Shown piece after piece: positions 1-9,653 of a DNA stretch of 64,000 bases. Source of the stretch: an uncultured bacterium (GTDB lineage: Bacteria; Desulfobacterota_D; UBA1144). The stretch is from NCBI GenBank assembly GCA_913050325.1, contig CAJWZP010000004.1, positions 1-64,000 on the forward strand, read 5' to 3'. Each line of letters starts with the position of its first letter. Position 1 is the stretch's first letter. Both the position numbers and the translations under genes were made by a program. A model generated the notes under the pieces. The model saw only the letters and a program-made list of their open reading frames with translations. It was not told where the DNA came from and did no database searches.

Positions 1-1108
1 GTGTAAAAAAGTAAAGTGGAAAAAATACCGTCAATTTGCAATTCAAATAGACGGAAGAAAACAAGATGAATGGGCAACTCAAAGAAATGCATATGTAAGT
101 TCTCCTACTCTAAACCCTATTGTTAATTGTGAATTCATAAAAGATTCAGACAACCAGATAGAAAATATAAGAACAAATATCATGGAAGGTAACAATGTAC
201 AAAAAGGTGGAAGAAAAGAAGCTATATCTCTTCTAAATAGCTTTTTAAATGAAAGAGGTGAAAATTATCAGTGGCAAATGTCTAGCCCCATCACTGCTGA
301 GGATTCATGTAGCAGACTTTCTACCCATATAACTTATGGGAATATATCTCTTAAAGAAATTAACAAAGCGATACAAAACAAAAAATCTAAAGGTGTAAGT
401 GGATCAATGTCTAGGTCTTTGAATTCTTTTGAAAGTAGATTAGCTTGGCACTGTCATTTTATACAAAAACTATACGATGAACCAGAAATTGAATTTGAAA
501 ATATGAATAGAGCTTATGATGGATTAAGGGAAAGCGAATTTAATGAAACTTATTTTGACGCATTTAAAAATGGAAACACTGGTTATCCATTTATTGATGC
601 TTGTATTAGATATCTTAAATCTAATGGTTGGATAAATTTTAGAATGAGAGCCATGCTTGTTTCATTTGCTTCATACCAATTATGGCTTGATTGGAAAAAA
701 ACTTCTAAGTATTTTGCTAGGCTTTTCACAGATTACGAACCAGGAATTCATTATTCACAGATTCAAATGCAAAGCGGAACAACTGGTATTAATACAATTA
801 GAATATATAACCCTATAAAGCAATCAATCGATCAAGACCCCAGCGGTAAGTTTATCAAAAAATGGGTACCTGAATTAGTTAGTGTCCCTAATGAATTAAT
901 CCACGAACCTTGGAATTTGAGTTACATGGAGCAAAAATTTATAAATACTGAAATTGGTAAAGATTATCCCTCACCTATTGTAGATAACAAAAAATCTTCA
1001 AAAATATCAAGAGATAAGATTTGGTCTGTAAAAAAATCTAATGAAAGCAAGTATTTAAGTAAGCAAATATTAAAGAAACATACTAGTAATAAACAAAAAA
1101 ATTCATAA
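1..1108 (+). CDS. Cryptochrome/deoxyribodipyrimidine photolyase family protein, C-terminal FAD-binding part (5' end outside window)
   Basis: Frame is open from base 2 through the listed ORF (no stop before the ATG at 182). Motifs [22 protein letters not shown] and [33 protein letters not shown] are typical of the photolyase FAD-binding domain. Confidence 0.9.
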   Translation, partial: CKKVKWKKYRQFAIQIDGRKQDEWATQRNAYVSSPTLNPIVNCEFIKDSDNQIENIRTNIMEGNNVQKGGRKEAISLLNSFLNERGENYQWQMSSPITAEDSCSRLSTHITYGNISLKEINKAIQNKKSKGVSGSMSRSLNSFESRLAWHCHFIQKLYDEPEIEFENMNRAYDGLRESEFNETYFDAFKNGNTGYPFIDACIRYLKSNGWINFRMRAMLVSFASYQLWLDWKKTSKYFARLFTDYEPGIHYSQIQMQSGTTGINTIRIYNPIKQSIDQDPSGKFIKKWVPELVSVPNELIHEPWNLSYMEQKFINTEIGKDYPSPIVDNKKSSKISRDKIWSVKKSNESKYLSKQILKKHTSNKQKNS

Positions 1109-1111
1109 GTT

Positions 1112-1840
1112 TTAAATTTCAAACTTCCTATTTTCTCTTGCATGCACTACTAACTCTTTCCTAACTTCTTCTACTGTAAAACAAGGTCTTTTAAAGCTCA
1201 AAAAGTAGAGTTTATTATCTGACTGACAGTAATAACCATCTATATTGATTTCAGTCATTTTGGCATTTTTATCCTTTATATTGTGTTGGGCACTCAGAGT
1301 TGAGATTATTGAGTTAGAATGATCTTGATTCATGTGATCAATAATCTCTTTTTCTGCAGGTTCCCATTCAATATTTTTATTAAGCCAATCCTTATTATTT
1401 AGCCAACCAATTTTACCAAAGCCCCCTATCCACCTAATGTTTGTAATAGACATTTTATAGAAATTAAAGTCTCCAAGATTTAAATACATTTCACTTTCTG
1501 GTAAGTGATTTCGTAGTTTAGTTTTAAGCTCCTCCCGTCTTTTATTATCAACTTGATTAAAATCACCAATTAGACTCATCCGAGCATTATCTTGTTTATT
1601 TTCCATATCAGTTATTGAAAAAATTGTAAAACAAGATTTTGAATTATTTTTTATGTTTGTCGTATGCTCGGCTAAATTACTAGCAAATATTATTATGCCC
1701 CTATCTCTATCTGTTATATAAGTAATAAAACTACCAAATGGATAACCTTCGAATTTGCTTGAAATAGTTGTCAATACACCCTCTGAGCAATTTCTTAATA
1801 ATTTTACAGCTTCAACCTCGTAATTCTTTCTATCACTCAT
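1112..1840 (-). CDS. HugZ-like / pyridoxamine 5'-phosphate oxidase-fold protein with C-terminal DUF2470-like domain
   Basis: Split-barrel FMN-binding style N-terminus (GVLTTISSKFEGYPFGSFITYITD) and C-terminal IIDHMNQDHSNSI... motif. Confidence 0.8.
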   Translation of the reverse strand: MSDRKNYEVEAVKLLRNCSEGVLTTISSKFEGYPFGSFITYITDRDRGIIIFASNLAEHTTNIKNNSKSCFTIFSITDMENKQDNARMSLIGDFNQVDNKRREELKTKLRNHLPESEMYLNLGDFNFYKMSITNIRWIGGFGKIGWLNNKDWLNKNIEWEPAEKEIIDHMNQDHSNSIISTLSAQHNIKDKNAKMTEINIDGYYCQSDNKLYFLSFKRPCFTVEEVRKELVVHARENRKFEI

Positions 1841-1925
1841 GAAATTTATTTTAACTTATATATAATTTATGTTTAAATAATTTATAGTTATATAAATTTA
1901 AAAATTAAATTTAGTGAGGTTATAA

Positions 1926-2309
1926 ATGAATTTTGATTGGAAATCTTTTAATCTTAACGAACAAATAATGCTAGGTTCTTTTGCAGTTACAGTCTTCTCT
2001 TTTTTTCTAACATGGGTTGATCTTGAATTTGTCACTTTTAATGGATTCCAGCAACAGGGTTATATTTTTTTGGTTCTTTGGATTTATCCTATTATCTTTA
2101 TCCTTCAGAAAAAATCTTATAACACTATGGTGTCTTTAATTTTAGCTTTTATAAATATAGTCTTCATTATTTGGTTTATAACAACCAAAAGTGTTGAAAT
2201 TTATGAAGGTGAGAGTATTAATGTAGCTGGAACTGGTTTATGGTTAGCTGCTGTCTGTTCATTGGCATTTTGTTTTGGGTGCTTTAAACAACTAGATCAA
2301 GAGGATTAG
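1926..2309 (+). CDS. Small multi-pass membrane protein, unknown function
   Basis: ORF with about four hydrophobic segments; AGTGAGG ribosome-binding-like sequence upstream. Confidence 0.6.
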   Translation: MNFDWKSFNLNEQIMLGSFAVTVFSFFLTWVDLEFVTFNGFQQQGYIFLVLWIYPIIFILQKKSYNTMVSLILAFINIVFIIWFITTKSVEIYEGESINVAGTGLWLAAVCSLAFCFGCFKQLDQED

Positions 2310-2318
2310 CCTAATAAC

Positions 2319-2516
2319 ATGCCTGAATTAAGTGTTAAAATAATAGATGATGATGGCAGAGAATGTAATATAGAAAATATAGTTATTTTTTATAAACATA
2401 TTCTAAGTCATCATTCGTCTGGTATATCAATTCATGAGGAAAATGGTCATTATTTCCGGGTTGATGATACTTTTAGAAATAAAATTGCTAAAATTGTTGA
2501 AGAAATTAATAAATAA
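2319..2516 (+). CDS. Small hypothetical protein
   Basis: 65-aa ORF in the same direction and closely spaced with neighbours. Confidence 0.4.
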   Translation: MPELSVKIIDDDGRECNIENIVIFYKHILSHHSSGISIHEENGHYFRVDDTFRNKIAKIVEEINK

Positions 2517-2534
2517 TTAGTTACTATAAATTTC

Positions 2535-3089
2535 ATGCTAAAAGCAATGTTTTATTCATTATTTTTAATAATCAGTGGTTTTTTCACTACTCAAACTGCT
2601 AATTCATATTATTTAACTGCTCATGACTTCAAATTTAAAGATATAAATGGTAACGAATTAAACCTAGGAAACTTTAAGGGAAAAGTTGTGATGGTGGTCA
2701 ACGTAGCTAGTAAATGTGGATTTACGGGTCAATATAAAGGCTTACAGTCTATTTGGGACAAATATAAAGATAAAGGCTTTGTTTTAGTTGGTGTACCTAC
2801 AAATGACTTTTATCAGGAATATAATACTGAAGAAGAAGTTAAAAATTTTTGTGAGTTAACTTTTGGGGTAAACTTTCCAATGACATCAATAACTCCAGTT
2901 AGAGGAGATGATGCTCATCCTTTTTATAAATGGGCAAAGTCAATTTATGGAAATAAAACAGTACCAAAATGGAATTTTCATAAATTATTAATTGATAAAG
3001 AAGGTAAAATTGCAGATACCTATTCTTCTATGACTGGGCCAAACGATAAAGATTTGATTAAAATGATCGAAAATTTATTAAATTCTTAA
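2535..3089 (+). CDS. Glutathione peroxidase family protein (Cys type), exported
   Basis: VNVASKCGFTGQYKGLQ active-site region, PTNDF, KWNFHKLLIDKEG; N-terminal signal-like segment. Confidence 0.9.
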   Translation: MLKAMFYSLFLIISGFFTTQTANSYYLTAHDFKFKDINGNELNLGNFKGKVVMVVNVASKCGFTGQYKGLQSIWDKYKDKGFVLVGVPTNDFYQEYNTEEEVKNFCELTFGVNFPMTSITPVRGDDAHPFYKWAKSIYGNKTVPKWNFHKLLIDKEGKIADTYSSMTGPNDKDLIKMIENLLNS

Positions 3090-3496
3090 TCAACACATGA
3101 TATGTAAATTGATCTTTCTCTAGGTCTATTATCAAAATCTACAAGAACTATTTGCTGCCAAACGCCTATTTTTATTTCTTTATTGATAATTGGAAAACTC
3201 AGTGACGGGCCTAATATTGCAGATCTAACATGAGAAAAACCATTCCCATCTCCCCATTTTTCATTGTGAAGATATTTTTCACTTTGTGGAGCTATTCTTT
3301 CAAAAGCTTTTTTTAAATCCTCAATAACACCATCTTCATATTCTATTGTTGTAATTCCTGCTGTTGACCCTGAAATAGAAATAGTAATCAAGCCATTATC
3401 AATATTATTATCTTCAATAAATCCTAAAATATCATTAGTTATATTGATAATATCATTAAAACCTTTCGTTTTTTTATTAATTACTTTGTTAATCAT
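3086..3496 (-). CDS. YjbQ/UPF0047 family protein (secondary thiamine-phosphate synthase-like)
   Basis: GDGNGFSHVRSAILGPSLSFPIINKEIKIGVWQQIVLVDFDNRPRERSI matches the conserved family core. Confidence 0.88.
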   Translation of the reverse strand: MINKVINKKTKGFNDIINITNDILGFIEDNNIDNGLITISISGSTAGITTIEYEDGVIEDLKKAFERIAPQSEKYLHNEKWGDGNGFSHVRSAILGPSLSFPIINKEIKIGVWQQIVLVDFDNRPRERSIYISCVD

Positions 3497-3506
3497 TTAT
3501 AAAAAA

Positions 3507-3950
3507 TTATTCACACCAATCTTTAACTTTTTTGCCACCATAATATTCAGTATAAAAATCTTTACCTTTTAAAAAATCTTTATAATTTATATTATCTATA
3601 TATAAATCTCCTACAACTCTTCCACCATATTTGCCCCATTTTAGATTTTTCACATAAATTACAGTGGAATTTTTTATCAAGTCATTTACAAATTCTTTAG
3701 CTTCAATAGCTAATAACTTTTCTTTTTCACATTTTCCTTTTATCTCTGGAGTATCTATACCATTAATCCTAACTTTTATTTGCTGTATTGTTTTTGGAAC
3801 TCCAAGCAATCTAGCATTACAAGTGTCACCATCATAACAAAAATATCCATTTCTTTTTTCTATTTTTACAGATTGAGTATGTGAGTAAGAGTTTTTTGAT
3901 ATAAATAGAGGTGAAAAAAAGGTTAAAAAAATAATAATCCTGATAAACAT
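3507..3950 (-). CDS. Thermonuclease (SNase-like) family protein, exported
   Basis: DGDTCNARL..., VRINGIDTPEIKG..., KWGKYGGRVVGDLYID; N-terminal signal-like sequence. Confidence 0.85.
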   Translation of the reverse strand: MFIRIIIFLTFFSPLFISKNSYSHTQSVKIEKRNGYFCYDGDTCNARLLGVPKTIQQIKVRINGIDTPEIKGKCEKEKLLAIEAKEFVNDLIKNSTVIYVKNLKWGKYGGRVVGDLYIDNINYKDFLKGKDFYTEYYGGKKVKDWCE

Positions 3951-4008
3951 CTTTAGAATAATAAATAAATTATACCTTAAAGAAATACCTGTTTTAAAAA
4001 TTTTTATT

Positions 4009-5166
4009 TTATTCTGAATCTAAAAGAAGATTTTCTGAATCATCACTTTTTTCTAAATATTGATTTATTTCAGCATCAAAAGCTTTCAAGAAATTTGTAG
4101 ACAAAGAGCTTAAATCAGTCTCTCTTTTAATGAAATTTTTTTCATTTTGGTCTTTTTCTTTTTGAAGTTGCGATTTAATAGCAGCAATAGAATCAATAAC
4201 ATTTTTAACCCTATTCCTGAATTTTTCAGATCTTATATATGAATAAAGCTGTTCTTTTTTCGTTAAATTACCTTCTAAGTCATTATCGCGATCAATTATA
4301 AAATCTATTAGATCTACTTTAAGTTGAATAATTGGTAACATGACTGAATATTTTACTATTGAAACTCTTGAATCAATCTCTAGATAATCTAGTCCTTTAC
4401 CTTCCTTTGGCATAGTACCTGAAGTTACTATTATTCCATGATTTGCACCAGTATTTTCGATATCGGAGCGAAGTTTAGTTATAAAGTTATTTGACCAATT
4501 TTTAACATTTTTTGCCTCAATTAAAAGATAGCCACCTTTATTAGTTTCTAAAATATGGTCTGCGCCCTTAGCACCTTTTTCAACATCATTAATTGGAAGT
4601 CTCGGGAAATTTTTAATAATTGAGTTTTTTACTTGTTCTTCAAAGCTTTCTCCAATCAGTTCAACATCCGCACCTGCTCCTTTGCTTACATCCTCTAATT
4701 TGTTCTGCATTCTTTTCATTTCAAGTTCATGTTGTGTTTTTAACCTTTCTGCCTCAATTTCCATTTCTTTTCTTTGATTTTCTAATTTCATTTTATAGTC
4801 TGTTTCTATATTGCTTTTATTGGCCTTCAACTCATTAAGCAAAGAATCTTTTGCAGAAATTTCTTCCTGGAAATTTTTAAATTTTTCACTATTTTCTTTT
4901 TGTACAAGCATTTTATATTCTGTTAATTTATTTTCTGCCTCAATTTCCATTTCTTTTTCTTTTTGTAATAATTTTTTTTCTCGCAAATTAAATTCTTGAT
5001 CCTTTTTCTCTAAATCTGAACTAACAGATTTTTTATATTCATTAATTTTTTGTTTTACTTGTAGATCCACATCAACATCAAGTAATGATTGAATTTCATC
5101 ATTACTTAAAGCGTCGGATAATGAAAATGTATGGCTACATTCTGGACATTTTATTTTTTTACTCAT
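4009..5166 (-). CDS. DUF2130 family protein (coiled coil plus PD-(D/E)XK-like domain)
   Basis: N-terminal CPECSHTF zinc motif, long Glu/Lys coiled coil, GADHILETNKGGYLLIEAKN nuclease-like core. Confidence 0.85.
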   Translation of the reverse strand: MSKKIKCPECSHTFSLSDALSNDEIQSLLDVDVDLQVKQKINEYKKSVSSDLEKKDQEFNLREKKLLQKEKEMEIEAENKLTEYKMLVQKENSEKFKNFQEEISAKDSLLNELKANKSNIETDYKMKLENQRKEMEIEAERLKTQHELEMKRMQNKLEDVSKGAGADVELIGESFEEQVKNSIIKNFPRLPINDVEKGAKGADHILETNKGGYLLIEAKNVKNWSNNFITKLRSDIENTGANHGIIVTSGTMPKEGKGLDYLEIDSRVSIVKYSVMLPIIQLKVDLIDFIIDRDNDLEGNLTKKEQLYSYIRSEKFRNRVKNVIDSIAAIKSQLQKEKDQNEKNFIKRETDLSSLSTNFLKAFDAEINQYLEKSDDSENLLLDSE

Positions 5167-5202
5167 AAATAGACTCTATCATTAATTTTTATATTTTTTA
5201 AT

Positions 5203-5487
5203 TTATTTAAATTTTTTTTTATTTTTTAATCTTATTTTTTTAAAAGTTCTTTTAATCTCATTAATTAACTTAATAGCTTTCCTAATGTCATAATTTTCAC
5301 AATGTTCACAAACATCCTTATCAAAATCATCATCGCTTGATTGCCACTTAACTATTCCTTCATCATAACAAATTGAGCAGTGCTTGGTTTCAATAGGCTG
5401 TCCAGTCATGCTTATTTTTACAAATTTTTTAACTGCTTCACTACTATCCCTATAGTCTTTAACAAGCTTCAGAATTTTATAACTCAT
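5203..5487 (-). CDS. Small protein with two CxxC motifs (possible zinc ribbon)
   Basis: CSIC...CEHC spacing; likely start at the internal MSYKILKL Met rather than the ORF-track start at 5523. Confidence 0.5.
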   Translation of the reverse strand: MSYKILKLVKDYRDSSEAVKKFVKISMTGQPIETKHCSICYDEGIVKWQSSDDDFDKDVCEHCENYDIRKAIKLINEIKRTFKKIRLKNKKKFK

Positions 5488-5751
5488 AATATAAATCGAC
5501 CTACTTATAGTCCAAAATAACATATAAAACCTATTATAATTTTATTTGAAGTTTTATATACTCGATTTGTAATATTTTTAAATAAATAAATCAAAAACTA
5601 ATATATTTTTAACTATTTAAAATGTTGTAATTATTATATTATTTATATAATTTAAAACATAAATTATTGAAAAATTTAAATAATTACATTTTTCTCTAAA
5701 TTATGATATTTTTTCATGTTTTTGACTTCAATTATCTATTATAATTGAAAA

Positions 5752-6912
5752 ATGGATCTGGAAATAATTATTTTAATATCTTTACTAATTTCTATAATTA
5801 TTTTTTTAATAATAAAAAAAGAAAAAAATAAAAATTATGAAATAAATGATTTAAAAAATTCAATTGAAAAACTTATTAGAGAAGAAAAATCTAATATGGA
5901 AGAAAAAGTTCTAGGAATCGTTAAGGAAAATAGTGCTTCACAAGAAAAATCTTTTAAAACTGAATCTGAAAATCTTATAAATAGTATTAATAACCAAACA
6001 AAATATTTTAGTGACTATTTCATAAAAATGGATACAAGTATTTCAAATTTAGACAATGTTACAAAAGATATGAAAACTGAAATAAATGATTTTTCTACGA
6101 TAATTGGAGCTAGCTCAAGTCAATCAGGTAAATTTGGAGAATATCAGCTTGAAAATCTTTTTAAGTTTCATAATTTACAAAAGGATATTGATTATATGAC
6201 GCAAGTTTCAGTAAAAACTGATGATGGAGATTACAGATTAGATGCTGTATTGCTTTCAGAGGAAAAGTGTCTAATTATTGATTCAAAAGCTACATCAAAT
6301 ATTGAAGTTATAAAAGAGTTAAAAAACGATGATACATCAAAAGAAAGAATTGATGAAATTAAAAAAGAGATTAAAGATAAAGTAACTAATGAAGCAAATA
6401 AACTTTCAAAAAAAGGTTATCACAATATAGTAGTCAATGAGAAATATCATACCCCTGAATTTATAATAATGTTTATTCCAAATGAAAATGTTTTTTTAAT
6501 AGTTAAGGAACTTTTAAATAAAGATACAAATATGATTGCTGAGGGTGTCGTTCTAGCAGGCCCCGACAACCTTAACTTTATTATTCTTATGTGGCATTAC
6601 ATAAACGGAATATTAAAAGTTCAAGATCAAATCGAAGATATTAGAAACGCGGCAACACAAATTCATAACAGATTTGGAACTGTAGCTGAACATTTTTCTA
6701 GTCTAAAAAATTCTCTTGAATCCAGCGTAAATAACTGGAATAAGCTGGTATCAAGTGTCGATTCAAGACTTATACCTTCTGTTAAAAAACTTGAAGAAAT
6801 GGGAATAAAATCTTCTAAAGAGTTACGTGAAGTTGGACCTATTAAAAATACACCAGAAAATTTCAAGAAACCCTCTCAGTTTGATCAAAAAAAAATTTCT
6901 GAGCAAGATTAA
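5752..6912 (+). CDS. rmuC: RmuC family DNA recombination protein
   Basis: N-terminal TM plus coiled coil, then GKFGEYQLENLF, YRLDAVLLSEEKCLIIDSKA, and the EGVVLAGPDNLNFIILMWHYI region typical of RmuC. Confidence 0.88.
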   Translation: MDLEIIILISLLISIIIFLIIKKEKNKNYEINDLKNSIEKLIREEKSNMEEKVLGIVKENSASQEKSFKTESENLINSINNQTKYFSDYFIKMDTSISNLDNVTKDMKTEINDFSTIIGASSSQSGKFGEYQLENLFKFHNLQKDIDYMTQVSVKTDDGDYRLDAVLLSEEKCLIIDSKATSNIEVIKELKNDDTSKERIDEIKKEIKDKVTNEANKLSKKGYHNIVVNEKYHTPEFIIMFIPNENVFLIVKELLNKDTNMIAEGVVLAGPDNLNFIILMWHYINGILKVQDQIEDIRNAATQIHNRFGTVAEHFSSLKNSLESSVNNWNKLVSSVDSRLIPSVKKLEEMGIKSSKELREVGPIKNTPENFKKPSQFDQKKISEQD

Positions 6913-6935
6913 AAATTTTAAGTATATTAATCTAT

Positions 6936-7238
6936 ATGAGATTATTTTTAGTTTTTTCATTATTAATTTTAAACTTTTTTTTGTTTCCAAGTCAGATTAA
7001 TAATAATCAACTGAATCTTAATGAAGTCTCTCATTCTCATCATGCACATTCGGAAGATATTCCGTGTAACAGTAATACTTCTGAATCGTGTGAAGAACAT
7101 GAGTGCTGTACTCTTTTTGTATTCAAACCATTGAATAATTTTAAATTTATACAGAATACTTCACCAAAAACTTTTTTTAATAAATCAAATATATTAAGTC
7201 TTAAATTATCTGAAGTTTTTCGACCCCCAATTGTTTAA
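6936..7238 (+). CDS. Small exported His/Cys-rich protein
   Basis: Signal-like N-terminus followed by HSHHAHSEDIPCNSNTSESCEEHECC. Confidence 0.55.
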   Translation: MRLFLVFSLLILNFFLFPSQINNNQLNLNEVSHSHHAHSEDIPCNSNTSESCEEHECCTLFVFKPLNNFKFIQNTSPKTFFNKSNILSLKLSEVFRPPIV

Positions 7239-7259
7239 TTTTTATATTTAAATAATTGG
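7227..7259 (+). promoter_or_regulatory. Intercistronic hairpin abutting the Shine-Dalgarno of the next ORF
   Basis: CCAATTGTTTAA (7227-7238) pairs with TTAAATAATTGG (7248-7259, one G-U); GGAGG (7258-7262) overlaps the right arm; the next ORF starts with TTG at 7272. Confidence 0.5.
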
Positions 7260-7271
7260 AGGTTAATAATT

Positions 7272-7904
7272 TTGCATAGATTGCTATTTTTTATAGTTTT
7301 CTTCATATCTATAAATGTCTTTTCTAGGCCAGTTTCATACACTGGTGGAACAACTTTTATGACAATGAATAATGGTGACAGAATATCATCACACATACAT
7401 TATTCGCCTAAATATTTTTATTCTTTAGGATATAGATTTGAATATTGGAAAGATAAAGATTATGTAAATCATTTTTTGCAAGGTAATTACTTAATTGAAA
7501 GATTTAATAATACAGACTCACAAGCAAATATTTATTTAAAAACAGGACTTGGTACATCGACCTATCTGGAAGATGATAAAGATTACAATAAATCATACTT
7601 TATTGCAGGGTCGGCTGATTGGGAAACACAAAAATTCTATTCGAATTATGAGATTAGATATTCAGATATAGAGAATATTGAAGATTTTATTCTTCATTCT
7701 GGAGCGTTAGGTTTTGCTCCGTATGTAGGTAATTATGGAGACTTACACACTTGGCTACTATACACCTTTCAATATAATGAAGATAAAAGTAATTATAAAT
7801 TGACTCATGGGCCAAAAATTAGATTTTTCAAAAAAACAAATTTAATAGAGATTGGTATTAATAATAAAAAAGATTTGATTCTAAATTTAATAATCAGATA
7901 TTAG
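7272..7904 (+). CDS. Exported protein, probable small outer-membrane beta-barrel or lipid-exposed protein, unknown function
   Basis: TTG start with GGAGG upstream; signal peptide-like start; alternating aromatic/polar strands with terminal LIEIGINNKKDLILNLIIRY. Confidence 0.55.
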   Translation: MHRLLFFIVFFISINVFSRPVSYTGGTTFMTMNNGDRISSHIHYSPKYFYSLGYRFEYWKDKDYVNHFLQGNYLIERFNNTDSQANIYLKTGLGTSTYLEDDKDYNKSYFIAGSADWETQKFYSNYEIRYSDIENIEDFILHSGALGFAPYVGNYGDLHTWLLYTFQYNEDKSNYKLTHGPKIRFFKKTNLIEIGINNKKDLILNLIIRY

Positions 7905-7914
7905 GGGTTTTGAA

Positions 7915-8280
7915 ATGAAAAAAAATATAATAATAATTCTAACAATTTTATCAGTGTTAACATTTAATTCTTTCTCACATGACGGAGAGAAATATTCATC
8001 AGAGCATAGGTTGAAATTAGATTATAAAGCTTCTGTTGGAATAATCGATCCAGACGGAGAAATGATAAGGGTCAATGTTAAAGGGTTAGTTTGTGATTTT
8101 TGCGCAAGAGCTATTGAAAAGGTTTTTATGAAAGAGAAGTCAGTTGTAGGTCTGACAGTAAATCTTGAAAAAAAGGAAATTAAAATTTTTACAAAAAAGG
8201 GGATGAATATTGATGACAATATTATACGAGAAAAGATTAAAGATTCTGGATATATTGTTTCATCAATAGAAAGAAGTTAA
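7915..8280 (+). CDS. Exported heavy-metal-associated (HMA) domain protein
   Basis: VNVKGLVCDFCARAIEKVF...VNLEKKEIKIFTKKG: HMA fold with CDFC metal site after a signal peptide. Confidence 0.8.
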   Translation: MKKNIIIILTILSVLTFNSFSHDGEKYSSEHRLKLDYKASVGIIDPDGEMIRVNVKGLVCDFCARAIEKVFMKEKSVVGLTVNLEKKEIKIFTKKGMNIDDNIIREKIKDSGYIVSSIERS

Positions 8281-8657
8281 TGAATAAAGAGAAAAAATCT
8301 TTATTAACACAAATTCTTGTTCTTTTTGCAAGCAGCAGCACTTTAATATGTTGTGCTATACCAGCAATCCTAGTAGCAATTGGTGCAACAGGTGCGTTAA
8401 TAAGCCTTTTTTCAAATATCCCTTTTTTAATAACCATTAGCGAGAATAAAGAAATCGTTTTTACCATATCAGGCCTATTAATATTTATTGCATTTTGGAC
8501 TCAGAGAAAAGATGAAATAGATTCTTGTGAGCTTGATAAGACACTAATGATGTCTTGTAATAATCTGAAAAAAATTAATAAAATAATACTCTATTCGAGT
8601 TTATTTATATATTTAGTTGGATTATTCTTTGCATTCTTTGCTAAATATTTAATCTAA
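8280..8657 (+). CDS. MerT-like small membrane protein, candidate metal transporter
   Basis: SSTLICCAIPAILVAIGATGAL Cys-Cys TM motif as in mercuric-transport-type proteins; TAATG overlap with the HMA gene. Confidence 0.6.
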   Translation: MNKEKKSLLTQILVLFASSSTLICCAIPAILVAIGATGALISLFSNIPFLITISENKEIVFTISGLLIFIAFWTQRKDEIDSCELDKTLMMSCNNLKKINKIILYSSLFIYLVGLFFAFFAKYLI

Positions 8658-8694
8658 AATGAGTTTTTAATTTTTTTTAAGCTCATTTTAGATT
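8651..8694. terminator. Bidirectional terminator between convergent genes
   Basis: 13-bp perfect inverted repeat AATCTAAAATGAG (8651-8663) / CTCATTTTAGATT (8682-8694) between convergent CDSs. Confidence 0.75.
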
Positions 8695-8705
8695 ATAAAG
8701 TTATT

Positions 8706-9623
8706 TTAAATTCCTTTTAAGCAATTACGTAAGCCATTAGACAAATTATTAATTAATTCGAAATATAAATTTTTTCCAGGTACTAAATTAAATCCTACAG
8801 GATCAAGCTCACCTTCTTTGGCATTAGTGTCTTGAATAACAGTTTGAACTATCCTTGAAGGGAACTGTGGTTCCCTGAAGAGACAAACTACATTATCTTT
8901 TTTAATCTTAGATTTAATTTCTTGTATCCTCTTAGGTGTTGGTGAAATTTCTGGATTAAGAGAGATCGAACCAACAGAATTTAGGGAGTTTTCATTTTCA
9001 AAATACTGATATGCATCATGAAAAACAATGTAGGGTTTATTTTTAACTGAAGCCAGTTCCTTTTTTACTTTTTTTGAATTATCTTTCAATTTTTTAATAA
9101 ATATTTTTGCATTAGCTTTATAAATGTTTTTCTTGTCTGGATTAATTTTTGATAGTTCCTTTATTAAGAATTTAGTCATTTTTATAACATTTTCATTACT
9201 GAGCCATACATGAGCATCATAATCACCATGGTCATGATGGTGACCATCTCCATGATCTTCCTCTTCCCAAACTCCACCTTCACGAATTGGTAGCAATGAT
9301 AAATTTGCATTTCCCAAAATTTTTATAGTTTTAACATCATTTTTAATTGAAGCTAATGGTCTTTCTATAAAAGTTTCTATTGATTCGTCAATATAAATTA
9401 AAACATCAGCATCATTTAATTTGTTCATATCTGATGGTTTGAGTTTAAAATCATGAGGTGAAAAATTACTATCTAAAAGTAAATCTACATCTGTATCTAC
9501 TATATTAAGTAATATGGAATGTAAGGGCTTTATTGTTGTAATAATTTTTTTTTCATATGAGTGTGAAAAAAATGTTAAATTAAAAAATATTATTGAGAAT
9601 AAAAGTATATATAATTTTTTCAT
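8706..9623 (-). CDS. znuA: Zinc ABC transporter substrate-binding protein
   Basis: ITTIKPLHSILLNIV, FSPHDFKLKPSD, His-rich loop EEDHGDGHHHDHGDYDAHVWLS, VFHDAYQYFE; start taken at MKKLYILL (9623). Confidence 0.92.
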   Translation of the reverse strand: MKKLYILLFSIIFFNLTFFSHSYEKKIITTIKPLHSILLNIVDTDVDLLLDSNFSPHDFKLKPSDMNKLNDADVLIYIDESIETFIERPLASIKNDVKTIKILGNANLSLLPIREGGVWEEEDHGDGHHHDHGDYDAHVWLSNENVIKMTKFLIKELSKINPDKKNIYKANAKIFIKKLKDNSKKVKKELASVKNKPYIVFHDAYQYFENENSLNSVGSISLNPEISPTPKRIQEIKSKIKKDNVVCLFREPQFPSRIVQTVIQDTNAKEGELDPVGFNLVPGKNLYFELINNLSNGLRNCLKGI

Positions 9624-9625
9624 AG

Positions 9626-9640
9626 TGTTATAATATAACA
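9626..9640. promoter_or_regulatory. Predicted Zur box in the znuA/zur divergent intergenic region
   Basis: TGTTATA-A-TATAACA, a perfect palindrome matching the core of the E. coli-type Zur consensus (TGTTATANTATAACA). Confidence 0.85.
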
Positions 9641-9653
9641 ATAGGAGTTTTTT

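Noticed and set aside
182-1108. Interpretation of the photolyase ORF as starting at ATG 182
   Set aside because: Frame open to base 2 with photolyase-like residues ([15 protein letters not shown]...[11 protein letters not shown]); the gene starts outside the window.
4620-4999. Plus-strand ORFs inside DUF2130 gene
   Set aside because: Antisense of the Glu/Lys coiled coil produces Ser/Phe/Leu-rich nonsense; no RBS or family motif.
5524-5751. Possible AT-rich origin-like or regulatory region
   Set aside because: Nearly pure A/T without recognisable DnaA boxes or stable structure; ordinary divergent promoter spacer in an AT-rich genome.
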